NCBI GenBank assembly: GCA_964534745.1
Contig: CAZHQW010000005.1
Location: 1 to 64,000 of the forward strand
Source of the DNA: G020354785 sp964534745
GTDB taxonomy: Bacteria > Bacteroidota > Bacteroidia > Bacteroidales > UBA10428
Direction of reading: 5' to 3'
DNA length: 64,000 nt
Shown: in pieces, positions 25,567 through 34,006 of the stretch
How the letters are laid out: every line of letters starts with the position of its first letter
Position numbering within the stretch: the stretch's first letter is position 1
Made by a program: the position numbers and the translations under genes
Notes under the pieces: model-generated
Told to the model about the DNA's origin: nothing
What the model saw: only the letters and a program-made list of their open reading frames with translations
The model's database searches: none

Positions 25567-27291
25567 TTATTCTACGATAGCTTTAAATGCCTCGTTTTCA
25601 AAATATTTAGCAAACTCGAGGTCTTTCTTTGCATGGTCTTTAAGCTCGCTCTTCTTGCCAACTGCTGTACGCAGATTATTCAATACTCCTTCTTCCCTTC
25701 CGCTTCTTGCACTGCCAACAGCCTTCAGGTAATAAACCAGTCCGCATTCAACATCACCCATCTGGTTAAGGGTGTTTAACGATTTTTCGGTATCACCGTC
25801 CAGCAGCTGTGCGAGTGCTGCATTGAATGAAGGTTCGTTGCCAAAGTAGCTGACTGCTGCATCATAATCACCCTGCTTGATTTTTATTATACCAAGGTTG
25901 TAATTTACAACATTACCGGCACCCATAGCTGATGTGAAGAGTTCTTCGGCATTTGCAATGTCTCCTTCCAGTAAGGCAACAGCACCCAGGTTATTCTTAA
26001 TAGCATCGTTTTCTTTAAGTGCCTTGGCAGCGAGGAAGGCTTCCTTGGCCTCTGCCACTTTGCCTAATTTAATATATACATGTCCCACATTATTTATAGC
26101 CCTGAAGCATTCCGGAAAATTTTCAGCAGCTTTCTGGTATATTGCCAGTTTCTCGTTAAGATCATCGGTTAATGTGGCAGCATATAGAATTTCTTCAAGC
26201 TTAAGTGTATCCGGATTTGTTTTAACCAGCTCTGCAAGCTCTTCGTCTGAATACCCTATATTATCAACATTCACGTTAATCATCGACCTGCGGAGCTTGG
26301 GCAGTACCTTTTCAGCTATTTCTTCGAATGCAGCGGCAATGTTTTTGATTTCCTTTTCCCTGACTACAGGATCGGAATACATTGACAGAACTCTGAGTAT
26401 CAACTCTTTATCCTGAATGTCTGATTCTTCCATAAGCTTCTTAAATCCTTCCCAGTCCTCTGCAGTGTATTTGAGACTCAGGAACTGTTCAGCATCGGCT
26501 TCACTTACTTTTGCTTTCTTCAATACTCTTTCCAGGTATCTTTCAGCTGAACCCTCCCTTTCTTGTGCTAATTTGTCATTAAAATCCTCAGGACCATCCG
26601 GTGATGCATAGGCTGAAATACCGGCTCCCTTGAATTCTTTTCTTTCTGCTGCGCTTGCTTCTTTGATATTATTCTGCAGGGCAACAATATCTTCAGCTGA
26701 AAGCTCGGAATCCCTTACATTATACTTATTAATCACATAGTGAATGTCAGCATTATATGTTTCGGGTATAATCCTCTGAAACTTGTCTCCAACAAGAATG
26801 GTTTTTGGATTAACCATAACCAGTGCAGGTGTGGCAATAACACCTTCGGCAATTTTAATTCCGGGTATTTCTATCGGAGTTTTTTCTTTTATCTGTGCAG
26901 ACATTTCAACATACAGTCCTGAACGAAGCATCTCATCAGTATAGGCAACCTTGCCTGTATAGGAATATTCACCGCCGTCATACGGGATAACCTTATTATT
27001 AGCTTCGACTTTTTCTCCCTGAAGAGTAGTTGATTCAAATTCAGCCTGGCCCCCCTCATATTTTAAAACAGGTGTGGCAACAACCACAGCCTTTTTGTTG
27101 AAATACTTTTCAGGAAATTTAGTATTAATAGTAACCTGTACCTCACCGGCATGCATTTCAAGTGGATTAGGCTGTACTTGATAGGATACGTCGCTCGATT
27201 TATCGACCATCTTATTTAAACCGCCGCAGCTGCTTAGTAAAAAAGCTGCAACAATAATAGATGTTAAGTAGTTTCGCTTAATTTTCTTCAT
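25567..27291 (-). CDS. Lipoprotein with OmpA-like and TPR regions
   Basis: This 574-residue lipoprotein has a lipobox (LLSSCGG, Cys22). The middle region, GISAYASPDGPEDFNDKLAQEREGSAERYL (about residues 225-255), reads as an OmpA-like peptidoglycan-binding segment, in which A-S-P-D-G-x-x-x-x-N-x-x-L-x-x-x-R is typical. The C-terminal 200 residues form tetratricopeptide repeats (for example YQKAAENFPECFRAINNVGHVYIKLGKVAEAKEAFLAAKAL, seen as two repeats). It is likely anchored to the outer membrane and linked to peptidoglycan. The combination is found in a conserved Bacteroidota lipoprotein group of unknown role. Upstream is a 300-base region with a promoter box. Confidence 0.82.
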   Translation of the reverse strand: MKKIKRNYLTSIIVAAFLLSSCGGLNKMVDKSSDVSYQVQPNPLEMHAGEVQVTINTKFPEKYFNKKAVVVATPVLKYEGGQAEFESTTLQGEKVEANNKVIPYDGGEYSYTGKVAYTDEMLRSGLYVEMSAQIKEKTPIEIPGIKIAEGVIATPALVMVNPKTILVGDKFQRIIPETYNADIHYVINKYNVRDSELSAEDIVALQNNIKEASAAERKEFKGAGISAYASPDGPEDFNDKLAQEREGSAERYLERVLKKAKVSEADAEQFLSLKYTAEDWEGFKKLMEESDIQDKELILRVLSMYSDPVVREKEIKNIAAAFEEIAEKVLPKLRRSMINVNVDNIGYSDEELAELVKTNPDTLKLEEILYAATLTDDLNEKLAIYQKAAENFPECFRAINNVGHVYIKLGKVAEAKEAFLAAKALKENDAIKNNLGAVALLEGDIANAEELFTSAMGAGNVVNYNLGIIKIKQGDYDAAVSYFGNEPSFNAALAQLLDGDTEKSLNTLNQMGDVECGLVYYLKAVGSARSGREEGVLNNLRTAVGKKSELKDHAKKDLEFAKYFENEAFKAIVE

Positions 27292-27591
27292 AATTAATTA
27301 ATTATTTGTTTTACAATCTCAATAAATATGTTTATTATTCTTATTATTTATAACAGTTGCAAACTTACTAATGTTTTCAATAAAAAAAAATTATCTTAAT
27401 GTTAACGACTCCATTCAGGGAATAAATATAAAAAAAATTATAGAACCTTCTTTAAATCAGTAAAATAAAATTTACAACAAATTTTCCCAAATCCCTTCAT
27501 TATATTGAATTAACAATTCAATAATTATAGTTTAACAAGCTAATTTTTAATATATTATAAATTCGCTTCAAAAAGATCCGTTTTAAAAAAT
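27292..27591. other. 300-base AT-rich intergenic region
   Basis: This region lies between floA and the OmpA/TPR lipoprotein gene, both on the minus strand. It is very AT-rich with A and T runs and holds the -7 box for the lipoprotein gene at 27360-27367. I found no reading frame, tRNA, riboswitch-like element or strong terminator in the remainder. Confidence 0.7.
27360..27367 (-). promoter_or_regulatory. -7 box upstream of the OmpA/TPR lipoprotein gene
   Basis: The minus strand reads TAAGTTTG, a TAnnTTTG match, 68 bases upstream of the ATG at 27291. No TTG lies at the usual distance, so this is a single-element call. Confidence 0.4.
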
Positions 27592-28584
27592 TTAAATCTT
27601 CTTTTCTTTGCCGGGCTTTTCCGGTGGCTTGCTAATTGAATCCCTCATGTGAGTATCGGCTTCAATATTTTTCATACGGTAATAATCCATTATACCCAGA
27701 TTTCCAGACTTGAATGCTTCGGCCATAGCCAGCGGTATTTGTACTTCTGCTTCAATAACTTTTGCACGTGCTGCCTGTGCTTTGGCTTTCATCTCCTGTT
27801 CAAGGGCAACAGCCATAGCTCTTCTCTCCTCTGCTTTTGCCTGGGCTATATTCTTATCTGCATTTGCCTGATCCATCTGCAATACAGCACCTATATTTTT
27901 GCCAACATCTATATCGGCAATATCGATTGACAAAATTTCAAATGCTGTTCCTGCATCCAGACCTTTATCAAGTACCACCTTGGAAATGAAATCAGGATTC
28001 TCAAGAACCTGTTTATGTGAATTGGAAGAACCTATTGAAGATACAATACCTTCACCCACCCTTGCAAGGACAGTTTCTTCACCGGCCCCGCCTACCAGCT
28101 GCTTGATGTTGGCCCTTACGGTGACCCTTGCCTTGGCTACAAGCTGAATGCCATCCTTTGCAACTGCTGATACAGGGGGTGTATTAATAACTTTCGGGTT
28201 GACTGACATTTTAACTGCCTCAAATACGTCCCTGCCTGCCAGATCTATAGCTGTGGCCATGTTAAACTGCAAATCTATATTTGCCTTCTCGGCAGAGACC
28301 AGTGCATGTACCACCTGTTCAACATGCCCTCCTGCAAGGTAGTGAGCTTCCAGATCATTCCTGATTAGCTTCAGTCCGGCTTTAGTCCCTTCGATCATAG
28401 CCCTTACAATTACTGAAGGGGGCACTTTTCTCCATCTCATGAAAATAAGCTGAATTAATGATATTCTCACGCCCGAAACAAGTGCCTGAAACCATAAACC
28501 GAGCGGGACAAAATAAAGCACAATAATTAATAAAACTATAACTCCAATAATGTAAAGGATATATGTTCCTATTCCTGTTCCCAT
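27592..28584 (-). CDS. floA: FloA flotillin-like scaffold protein (SPFH family)
   Basis: FloA-type proteins form oligomers in membrane microdomains and affect lipid order and protein secretion. The 330-residue protein has an N-terminal membrane segment (YILYIIGVIVLLIIVLYFVPLGLWF), then the SPFH core (VPPSVIVRAMIEGTKAGLKL, GRDVFEAVKMSVNPKVI, LARVGEGIVSSIGSS), a coiled coil rich in Ala/Glu/Lys (NADKNIAQAKAEERRAMAVALEQEMKAKAQAARAKVIEAE, in parts) and a short Lys/Pro-rich end. It follows nfeD by 9 bases, the standard nfeD-floA pairing. Confidence 0.95.
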   Translation of the reverse strand: MGTGIGTYILYIIGVIVLLIIVLYFVPLGLWFQALVSGVRISLIQLIFMRWRKVPPSVIVRAMIEGTKAGLKLIRNDLEAHYLAGGHVEQVVHALVSAEKANIDLQFNMATAIDLAGRDVFEAVKMSVNPKVINTPPVSAVAKDGIQLVAKARVTVRANIKQLVGGAGEETVLARVGEGIVSSIGSSNSHKQVLENPDFISKVVLDKGLDAGTAFEILSIDIADIDVGKNIGAVLQMDQANADKNIAQAKAEERRAMAVALEQEMKAKAQAARAKVIEAEVQIPLAMAEAFKSGNLGIMDYYRMKNIEADTHMRDSISKPPEKPGKEKKI

Positions 28585-28593
28585 AATTAATAC

Positions 28594-29064
28594 TTATTTT
28601 AATGGTTTAACAATAACGTTTGTATTTTGGATTTTTATTATCTCAACCTCCGTATTCTCATTAATATAACCTGATAGTGATTTTGCCTCGATAATTTTAT
28701 CATTAAACATTGCCTTGCCTATTGGCGCCAGCCTTGTAATTGTCTTACCCTTTTCGCCGACTGCGAACCTGCCTTCCTTTTTTATATTATCAACCGAACT
28801 GTCGCTTTTTGTATCAAGGGCAATCTTCTTCCATGTTCTTGACCTGAGAGCGACAATAAATATAATTATCAATATCAGTATTGTGCCGGCCAAAGTCATA
28901 TTACCGTATTTTACACCGTGCTTGATATAGGCTGCAAGTACTCCGCCCGCGATTAAAAGCACACCTCCTATCCCGGCCACGGTAACTCCGGGTATAATAA
29001 GGAATTCAATAAGCAAAAGTATTATTCCAAGTATTATCAGAAGTGCAATAGCAATAGGTGACAT
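28594..29064 (-). CDS. NfeD-like membrane protein
   Basis: The 156-residue protein has three or so hydrophobic helices (IAIALLIILGIILLLIEFLI, VAGIGGVLLIAGGVLAAYI, AGTILILIIIFIVALRS) and a C-terminal OB-fold-like NfeD domain (KEGRFAVGEKGKTITRLAPIGKAMFNDKIIEAKSLSGYINENTEVEIIKIQNTNVIVKPL, in parts). It matches the short NfeD type without the N-terminal protease domain. NfeD proteins act beside flotillins, and floA follows after 9 bases. The start chosen is the first ATG. Confidence 0.93.
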   Translation of the reverse strand: MSPIAIALLIILGIILLLIEFLIIPGVTVAGIGGVLLIAGGVLAAYIKHGVKYGNMTLAGTILILIIIFIVALRSRTWKKIALDTKSDSSVDNIKKEGRFAVGEKGKTITRLAPIGKAMFNDKIIEAKSLSGYINENTEVEIIKIQNTNVIVKPLK

Positions 29065-29091
29065 AAGGATAGCAGAAATTGAGGTGAAATA

Positions 29092-29442
29092 TTATTCAAT
29101 AGTCGCATTTAAACCTCGTTCTATTAATCCGTCCTTAAGCGGCTTTAGAATTCCGGCAGTTCCTTTCTTAACATCACATTTACCCTTATAATGCACTAAA
29201 AAGGTACACTGCTCAGCCTGGATTGTATCCATTTTACATATGCGGATCAGGGATTCAATTACATAATCAAAAGTGTGGATGTCATCATTGTGCAAAACCA
29301 GGAACTTGCTTTTACTCAAATCTTTTTCAATATATTCTTTAAGTTTTGGACGGTTATCCGGGTAATCCTTTTTGCCCATCATGAGGTTATTTAATTGGTT
29401 ATTACAAGTAAAGCAATTTGAGCAATTACAAGGCTCTCCCAA
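29092..29442 (-). CDS. clpS: ClpS-like ATP-dependent Clp protease adaptor with Cys-rich N-terminus
   Basis: ClpS delivers proteins with N-terminal degrons to the ClpAP/ClpCP protease. The C-terminal 80 residues match ClpS: FLVLHNDDIHTFDYVIESLIRICKM, EQCTFLVHYKGKCDVKKG and LKPLKDGLIERGLNATIE. The N-terminal 20 residues contain four cysteines (CNCSNCFTC), a pattern that could bind metal and is not usual for ClpS. A later Met-Met (residues 21-22) is another possible start that would remove it. It lies in a minus-strand run with nfeD and floA. Confidence 0.83.
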   Translation of the reverse strand: MGEPCNCSNCFTCNNQLNNLMMGKKDYPDNRPKLKEYIEKDLSKSKFLVLHNDDIHTFDYVIESLIRICKMDTIQAEQCTFLVHYKGKCDVKKGTAGILKPLKDGLIERGLNATIE

Positions 29443-29475
29443 AAGTATAAAATTTTCTTCATATGTAAGAATTAT

Positions 29476-30087
29476 TTATAACTTTATTTGTGTGTATTCA
29501 ATCTCTTTGGCCTTTTCAATCGTAATTTTCCTGCCATTATAAAAAGGTACAATAAAGGAATCTGAAAATCCGTATTCCCTGACTATTTCCAAAGCTCTGT
29601 TTGCCTTTTCAGATAAACCGAAAATTCCTGTATAATATTTTATTAATCCTTTTGTTTCCTCAGAAGATACAGGATATAGGCCGCCAAAAGCATTAAATGA
29701 AACCGGTTTACTATAAACTCCCAGCTGGATCCTGAAAATCAGACCGTCAGGTAAGTTTATGCCTGCAGGTATCGGATTTGATTCGTTGTATGGAGAAGAA
29801 CTTAAAATTTCAAATTCATCATACTTTTTATTACTGGCGGCAGCAGTTAATGATGAGTCATTTGATGATCCTGCAGACCCCGGGTATACATACTGATATA
29901 CCTTTATGCCGTTGATTTCTCTGACCAGTTTGATTTTACCTTTCAGTGTATCTGCCCTGTAATTTTCAGAGTTTAATGTATCACCGGAGTGGAGCCTGTA
30001 AGGATTTGCGGTATATATACACTGCATGTTCAGTGTAACAGCAAATAAGAGAATGATTCTATAATATTCAGGATACAAATATTTCAT
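29476..30087 (-). CDS. SPOR-like exported protein
   Basis: The 203-residue protein has an N-terminal hydrophobic segment (YRIILLFAVTLNMQCIYT), probably a signal peptide. The C-terminal half (GLIFRIQLGVYSKPVSFNAFGGLYPVSSEETKGLIKYYTGIFGLSEKANRALEIVREYGFSDSFIVPFYNGRKI, read in parts) is the SPOR-like module common in Bacteroidota, which contacts peptidoglycan or other periplasmic partners. It heads the run SPOR, clpS, nfeD, floA with gaps of 33, 27 and 9 bases, so an operon is likely. Residue 23 is a Cys but the lipobox is not convincing. Confidence 0.8.
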   Translation of the reverse strand: MKYLYPEYYRIILLFAVTLNMQCIYTANPYRLHSGDTLNSENYRADTLKGKIKLVREINGIKVYQYVYPGSAGSSNDSSLTAAASNKKYDEFEILSSSPYNESNPIPAGINLPDGLIFRIQLGVYSKPVSFNAFGGLYPVSSEETKGLIKYYTGIFGLSEKANRALEIVREYGFSDSFIVPFYNGRKITIEKAKEIEYTQIKL

Positions 30088-30277
30088 GCCAAAAGACTAT
30101 GAATTAGCAAGCCAATTTAATAAATTAAAATTTAGCATATTAAAATAATTAAAAAATATATACATGGCAAGATATTTATTTCTCAAAAAGCATATTGATA
30201 TGTTAACTCATTTTGAAATATCAATACATAGATATATATTCGCATATTAATAATCATCATCATATAAAAAATTAATT

Positions 30278-30997
30278 ATGAAAAATTTTAAGAGCATTGT
30301 ACTGGTAATTATTATAATAGTGCTTACAATTTCTTGCAGCGATCAGTCAAAGCGCGGTTCAAAGATTGCTCTAAACAACGAACTTGATTCGGCAAGTTTT
30401 GCTTTCGGACTTTCATTTGCCAACAGCCTTAAATATTCAAATTATGTTGACAGGTTAAATATTGACGCTGTTGCTGCTGCTATAAGGAGTGTTTATGGCA
30501 ACGAAAAGGATACCGTTTTCACAAGAGAAGAAATTACATATATCTTAAATAACTATTTCAGAAAAACAAGAGAAGAGCGCATGAGGCGTAACCTGGATGA
30601 AGGTGAGCTATTCCTGAGTAAAAACAAAAAGGATAAGGGTGTTATAGTTACAGAGTCAGGATTACAATATAAAATAATAAAGGAAGGCACAGGCAGAACA
30701 CCTACATTAAATGATAAAGTTAGATGCAATTACAGGGGAATGTTAATTGACGGCAAGGAATTTGACAGTTCATATAAAAGAGGTGAGCCGGCGGAATTTA
30801 GTGTAAAAGGAGTAATTAAAGGATGGCAGGAAGCATTGCAATTAATGAAGGAAGGGGCAAAATGGGAATTATACATACCCACGAATCTTGCTTACGGACC
30901 TAGAGTAAGGCCGGGAACCTTGCTTGAGCCTAACATGGCCCTTATTTTTGAAATTGAGTTGCTGGAGATTGTTGAACCAGAGGAAAAAAAGGAGTAA
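30278..30997 (+). CDS. FKBP-type peptidyl-prolyl isomerase lipoprotein
   Basis: The protein has a lipobox (VLTISC, Cys20) and the two-part build of FkpA/Mip-like isomerases: an alpha-helical N-terminal dimer region (residues about 30-115, LNNELDSASFAFGLSFANSLK) and a C-terminal FKBP domain (SGLQYKIIKEGTGRTPTLNDKVRCNYRGMLIDGKEFDSSYKRGEPAEFSVKGVIKGWQEALQLM, read in parts, ending YGPRVRPGTLLEPNMALIFEIELLEI). It would catalyse proline isomerisation or act as a chaperone in the periplasm. It is 239 residues and stops one base before the stop of the convergent membrane protein at 30998. Confidence 0.92.
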   Translation: MKNFKSIVLVIIIIVLTISCSDQSKRGSKIALNNELDSASFAFGLSFANSLKYSNYVDRLNIDAVAAAIRSVYGNEKDTVFTREEITYILNNYFRKTREERMRRNLDEGELFLSKNKKDKGVIVTESGLQYKIIKEGTGRTPTLNDKVRCNYRGMLIDGKEFDSSYKRGEPAEFSVKGVIKGWQEALQLMKEGAKWELYIPTNLAYGPRVRPGTLLEPNMALIFEIELLEIVEPEEKKE

Positions 30998-31426
30998 TCA
31001 TATCTGAATCCTGAGGATTCTCCTGAAATATCCGGCATAATCAACTATAATCATTGTAAACAGCAATATAATGCCCGAAACAGATATGATCATAACTGTC
31101 GGAGTTATGTAATAGCCCTTTATTAAATCTGTTATTGAAATAAAAAACTCATTTACAAAGCTAAAATCAATACTACTGGCTCTGAAATAAAGATTATTTA
31201 TAAAATCAGTCAAACGGTTACTGAACGGGATAGCAAGCACTGTTGCTATTAACAGCACTGCTGTCAGATAATAAGGCAATCCCCTCAATATCCTGCTTTT
31301 AACCATTTCAGGCTCAGCCAGGATCTTTCCCATGACACTGGCTGTGAAATCCTCTGATGTCCTTTCCAGTCCGATTTTATCAAAGAATTCCTTTGCTTTT
31401 TTATGATATGTATTTCCCTGTTTCAT
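30998..31426 (-). CDS. Small membrane protein coupled to an ECF sigma factor (putative anti-sigma)
   Basis: The 142-residue protein has a cytoplasmic-looking N-terminus (about 45 residues, FTASVMGKILAEPE) and two membrane spans (YYLTAVLLIATVLAIPF and PTVMIISVSGIILLFTMIIVDY). Its ATG overlaps the stop of the ECF sigma gene (ATGA at 31423-31426), a coupling that is typical of anti-sigma factors. It shows no zinc-binding HxxxCxxC motif of ZAS anti-sigma proteins. The assignment therefore rests on position only. Confidence 0.68.
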   Translation of the reverse strand: MKQGNTYHKKAKEFFDKIGLERTSEDFTASVMGKILAEPEMVKSRILRGLPYYLTAVLLIATVLAIPFSNRLTDFINNLYFRASSIDFSFVNEFFISITDLIKGYYITPTVMIISVSGIILLFTMIIVDYAGYFRRILRIQI

Positions 31427-31998
31427 AATAAATCTGCTAATTCTGCTCCGTATAATGTTTTAAGTCTGTGAAACAGCTTTTGCCGGCTGCGATGTAACCT
31501 CACCTTAACATTTGATTCAGTTAAACCCGTTATCTCTGCCAGCTCCTTAACGGATTTATCATCCTGGTAAAACAACGTTAATAAAGATTTATCAACCGGG
31601 TCAAGCTCATCAAGTGCCTGTCTTAAAATCTCAACAGGTACTTTGTCAAAATTATAAAAATCTTCATGCGCATTATCGGCAATATCATGATAAATATCTT
31701 CTTTATCATCAATCGAAACACTATTCAGGCGTTTCCTTCTTATTTTTGAAATTGCCGTATTATAAGCTATGCTGTAAAGCCATGTGGAAAATTTTGATTT
31801 ACCCTTAAAATCCTTTAATGATGCATAGGCCTTTACAAACACATCCTGTGCCAGTTCTTCCGCATCCTCACGGTTTCCTACTATCCGATATGCCACAGTA
31901 TAGACCATATCCTTATATTTATTGATAATTACTGTATAATCTGATACATTACCAGACAGGATACTATTTATATAAATATTATCTTCTTTCAATTGCAT
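31423..31998 (-). CDS. ECF-type RNA polymerase sigma factor
   Basis: The 191-residue protein has sigma region 2 (YKDMVYTVAYRIVGNREDAEELAQDVFVKAYASLKDFKGKSKFSTWLYSIAYNTAISKIRRKR, in parts) and region 4 (LDELDPVDKSLLTLFYQDDKSVKELAEITGLTESNVKVRLHRSRQKLFHRLK, in parts), with no region 3, as in group 4 sigma factors. It directs RNA polymerase to a small stress- or signal-linked regulon. It forms a two-gene unit with the membrane protein at 30998. No FecR-type anti-sigma with TonB receptor is present. Confidence 0.93.
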   Translation of the reverse strand: MQLKEDNIYINSILSGNVSDYTVIINKYKDMVYTVAYRIVGNREDAEELAQDVFVKAYASLKDFKGKSKFSTWLYSIAYNTAISKIRRKRLNSVSIDDKEDIYHDIADNAHEDFYNFDKVPVEILRQALDELDPVDKSLLTLFYQDDKSVKELAEITGLTESNVKVRLHRSRQKLFHRLKTLYGAELADLL

Positions 31999-32138
31999 CC
32001 GTTACTTTGACGCTAAATAAATAAAACCGGTTACAAAAAAACTTATTCAACTGTTTTCAGCACAAAGTTGTAACCGAACCTGAAATACCTCGTCATATTA
32101 TTCAAAATTATTATTTATTAACCTAAAAATTAATGATC

Positions 32139-32489
32139 ATGGCACAAATTAATGGAGTAATTATTGTCTTTATAATCTTTGCATCAATTACCGGTGTGAT
32201 TCTTGGAATCATATACCTGAGGGACAGGAGCCGGGAACGGTTAAAGATAATTGAAAAAGGCGCCGATCCTTCTGTTTTTGATACAAAAACAAAAACGGAC
32301 AGTAAGGTAACTTTGAAAATAGGTATATTTCTTGTTGCTCTGGCAATAGGTATAATCACAGGCAGTCTCATTGCCAACTATACCTATATTTTCGCAGAAA
32401 GTGAAGTTGCTTATTTCTCGTCGATCTTTCTCTTCGGGGGACTGGGTTTATTGGGTACACAGCTGATTGGCAAAAAAAACAAAAAATAA
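32139..32489 (+). CDS. DUF6249-like small membrane protein
   Basis: The protein (about 116 residues from the ATG at 32139; the frame opens two codons earlier) has an N-terminal helix (VIIVFIIFASITGVILGIIYL), a charged stretch (RDRSRERLKIIEKGADPSVF) and two further spans (LKIGIFLVALAIGIITGSLIANY and SSIFLFGGLGLLGTQLIG). The pattern of one helix, RxRxExxKxxxEKGxDP, then two helices is that of the DUF6249 family, often seen downstream of an ECF sigma/anti-sigma pair in Bacteroidota. Here the sigma gene is divergent, 134 bases away. Function is unknown. Confidence 0.78.
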   Translation: MAQINGVIIVFIIFASITGVILGIIYLRDRSRERLKIIEKGADPSVFDTKTKTDSKVTLKIGIFLVALAIGIITGSLIANYTYIFAESEVAYFSSIFLFGGLGLLGTQLIGKKNKK

Positions 32490-32524
32490 CAGGTATTAAG
32501 CTGTATAATTAAAATCAATTAACT

Positions 32525-33553
32525 ATGAAAAAAGCACTTATTTATACAACAATCATAATCTTGTTCATTTCATGTGAATACGATGAAGGTAAAATAAGAA
32601 ATCTTAAGGGATCGTGGAGATTTACCATTGGCGATGACAAGGAATGGGCAGATCCCGGATTCAATGACGGTAAATGGGACAGGATATATGCGCCGGCACG
32701 ATGGGAAAGGAATAATTATTATAATTATAACGGATTTGCCTGGTACAGGAAAAGCTTCAGGATAGCTCCCAAGTACAAGAATTCCAACCTTTATTTGATA
32801 CTGGGTATTATCGACGATGTTGACGAGGTTTATGTAAATGGCAGGCTTGTGGGGGCAAGCGGAAGCTTCCCTCCCGACTATGAATCGGCAGTTAACAGTT
32901 TCAGAAAATACTATCTGCCTGCTGATATCCTGAATTTTAACAAGGATAATGTAATCGCGGTTAGGGTATATGATAATTACGGCGACGGGGGAATAGTGAG
33001 AGGCGATCTCGGGATATATGCCTCCAGTTTAGTCACCCTGGATATAAATCTCAGGGGTGAATGGAAATTCAACATTAAAGACAGCCTTATCTGGAAGGAT
33101 TCTGCATATAGCGACAATGACTGGCTGTCAATAACTGTACCCGGAATATGGGAAGACCAGGGATTTGCTGATTATGACGGATTCGCATGGTACAGAAAGA
33201 GCTTTGATCTGCCTCCTGAATTAAAATCAGAAAAGCTTGTCCTGCTCATGGGCAAAATTGATGATATAGACCAGGTATATTTAAACGGCACCCTGGTAGG
33301 ATCCACGGGAGAGTTCAATCCGGTTTTCGGCGAAATAAGGACAAACGGTGAGTACAGGGAATTGAGGGGCTACTATATTCTCAATAATGACATATTAAAA
33401 GACAAGGATAATCTTGTTGCCGTAAGAGTATACGATTCGCATGGGGCAGGCGGCATATATGAAGGTCCGGTCGGACTTATAACCCAGGAGAATTATACGA
33501 AGTACTGGTTATATAAGATGAAAAAGAAAAGGATTTTCCCTTTTGATGATTAG
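32525..33553 (+). CDS. Lipoprotein with two tandem GH2-type sugar-binding domains and no catalytic domain
   Basis: The lipobox (LFISC, Cys17) leads to two copies of a jelly-roll domain of about 150 residues, like the N-terminal sugar-binding domain of GH2 beta-galactosidases. Repeated blocks are LKGSWRF and LRGEWKF, GFAWYRKSF twice (about residues 70 and 220), DDVDEVYVNGRLVGASG and DDIDQVYLNGTLVGSTG, and NVIAVRVYDNYGDGG and NLVAVRVYDSHGAGG. The two copies differ at many sites, so the duplication is old. No GH2 TIM barrel follows. It may bind glycan at the surface. It starts 36 bases after the DUF6249 gene, and a strong terminator follows. Confidence 0.86.
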   Translation: MKKALIYTTIIILFISCEYDEGKIRNLKGSWRFTIGDDKEWADPGFNDGKWDRIYAPARWERNNYYNYNGFAWYRKSFRIAPKYKNSNLYLILGIIDDVDEVYVNGRLVGASGSFPPDYESAVNSFRKYYLPADILNFNKDNVIAVRVYDNYGDGGIVRGDLGIYASSLVTLDINLRGEWKFNIKDSLIWKDSAYSDNDWLSITVPGIWEDQGFADYDGFAWYRKSFDLPPELKSEKLVLLMGKIDDIDQVYLNGTLVGSTGEFNPVFGEIRTNGEYRELRGYYILNNDILKDKDNLVAVRVYDSHGAGGIYEGPVGLITQENYTKYWLYKMKKKRIFPFDD

Positions 33554-33575
33554 ATATTTTATAGCCTGAAAGAGT

Positions 33576-33616
33576 AAAAGGCTGTCTTATGAGCCAGAAG
33601 TATGACAGCCTTTTTT
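33576..33616. terminator. Bidirectional terminator between the GH2-like lipoprotein gene and glnK
   Basis: The stem AAAAGGCTGTC (33576-33586) pairs with GACAGCCTTTT (33604-33614) around a 17-base loop, with a T run at 33611-33616 on the plus strand and a matching run on the minus strand. It serves the convergent lipoprotein and glnK transcripts. Confidence 0.85.
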
Positions 33617-33635
33617 CTAATAAAGGTTATGGTTA

Positions 33636-33980
33636 TCAGATTGCCTTACCTCCTCTTTCACCTGTACGTATTCTTATACATTCCTCAAGGGGAGTGATAA
33701 ATATCTTTCCGTCACCCACCTCTCCTTTCTTATTTGTCCTTGCAGTATTTATGATAGTATTAACGGTAATATCGACAAATGCGTCGTTGACTGCAATTTC
33801 TAATTTCACTTTTGGTATAAGGCCGGGGATTACTTTTTTACCTCTGTATATCTGTTCACCTGTCTGCTGTCCGTGTCCCGATACCCTGATGACGGTTATG
33901 CGGGTAATTTCATTCTCGATAAGGGCTTCCCTTACTTCGTCGAGTTTAGTATCTCTTATGATAGCTGTTATTAATTTCAT
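33636..33980 (-). CDS. glnK: P-II nitrogen regulatory protein (GlnB/GlnK type)
   Basis: The 114-residue protein matches P-II: an N-terminal strand MKLITAIIRDTKLDEVREAL, the T-loop GHGQQTGEQIYRGKKV with a conserved Tyr that is uridylylated or otherwise modified in several phyla, the B-loop TNKKGEVGDGKIFITPLEE and the C-terminal ECIRIRTGERG. It binds ATP/ADP and 2-oxoglutarate and commonly plugs the ammonium channel. It lies 26 bases after amt, so it is named glnK. Divergence from E. coli GlnK around VIPGLIPKVKLEIAV is normal for Bacteroidota. Confidence 0.95.
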   Translation of the reverse strand: MKLITAIIRDTKLDEVREALIENEITRITVIRVSGHGQQTGEQIYRGKKVIPGLIPKVKLEIAVNDAFVDITVNTIINTARTNKKGEVGDGKIFITPLEECIRIRTGERGGKAI

Positions 33981-34006
33981 GATTAAAATTTTAGTTGATG
34001 ATTTTA

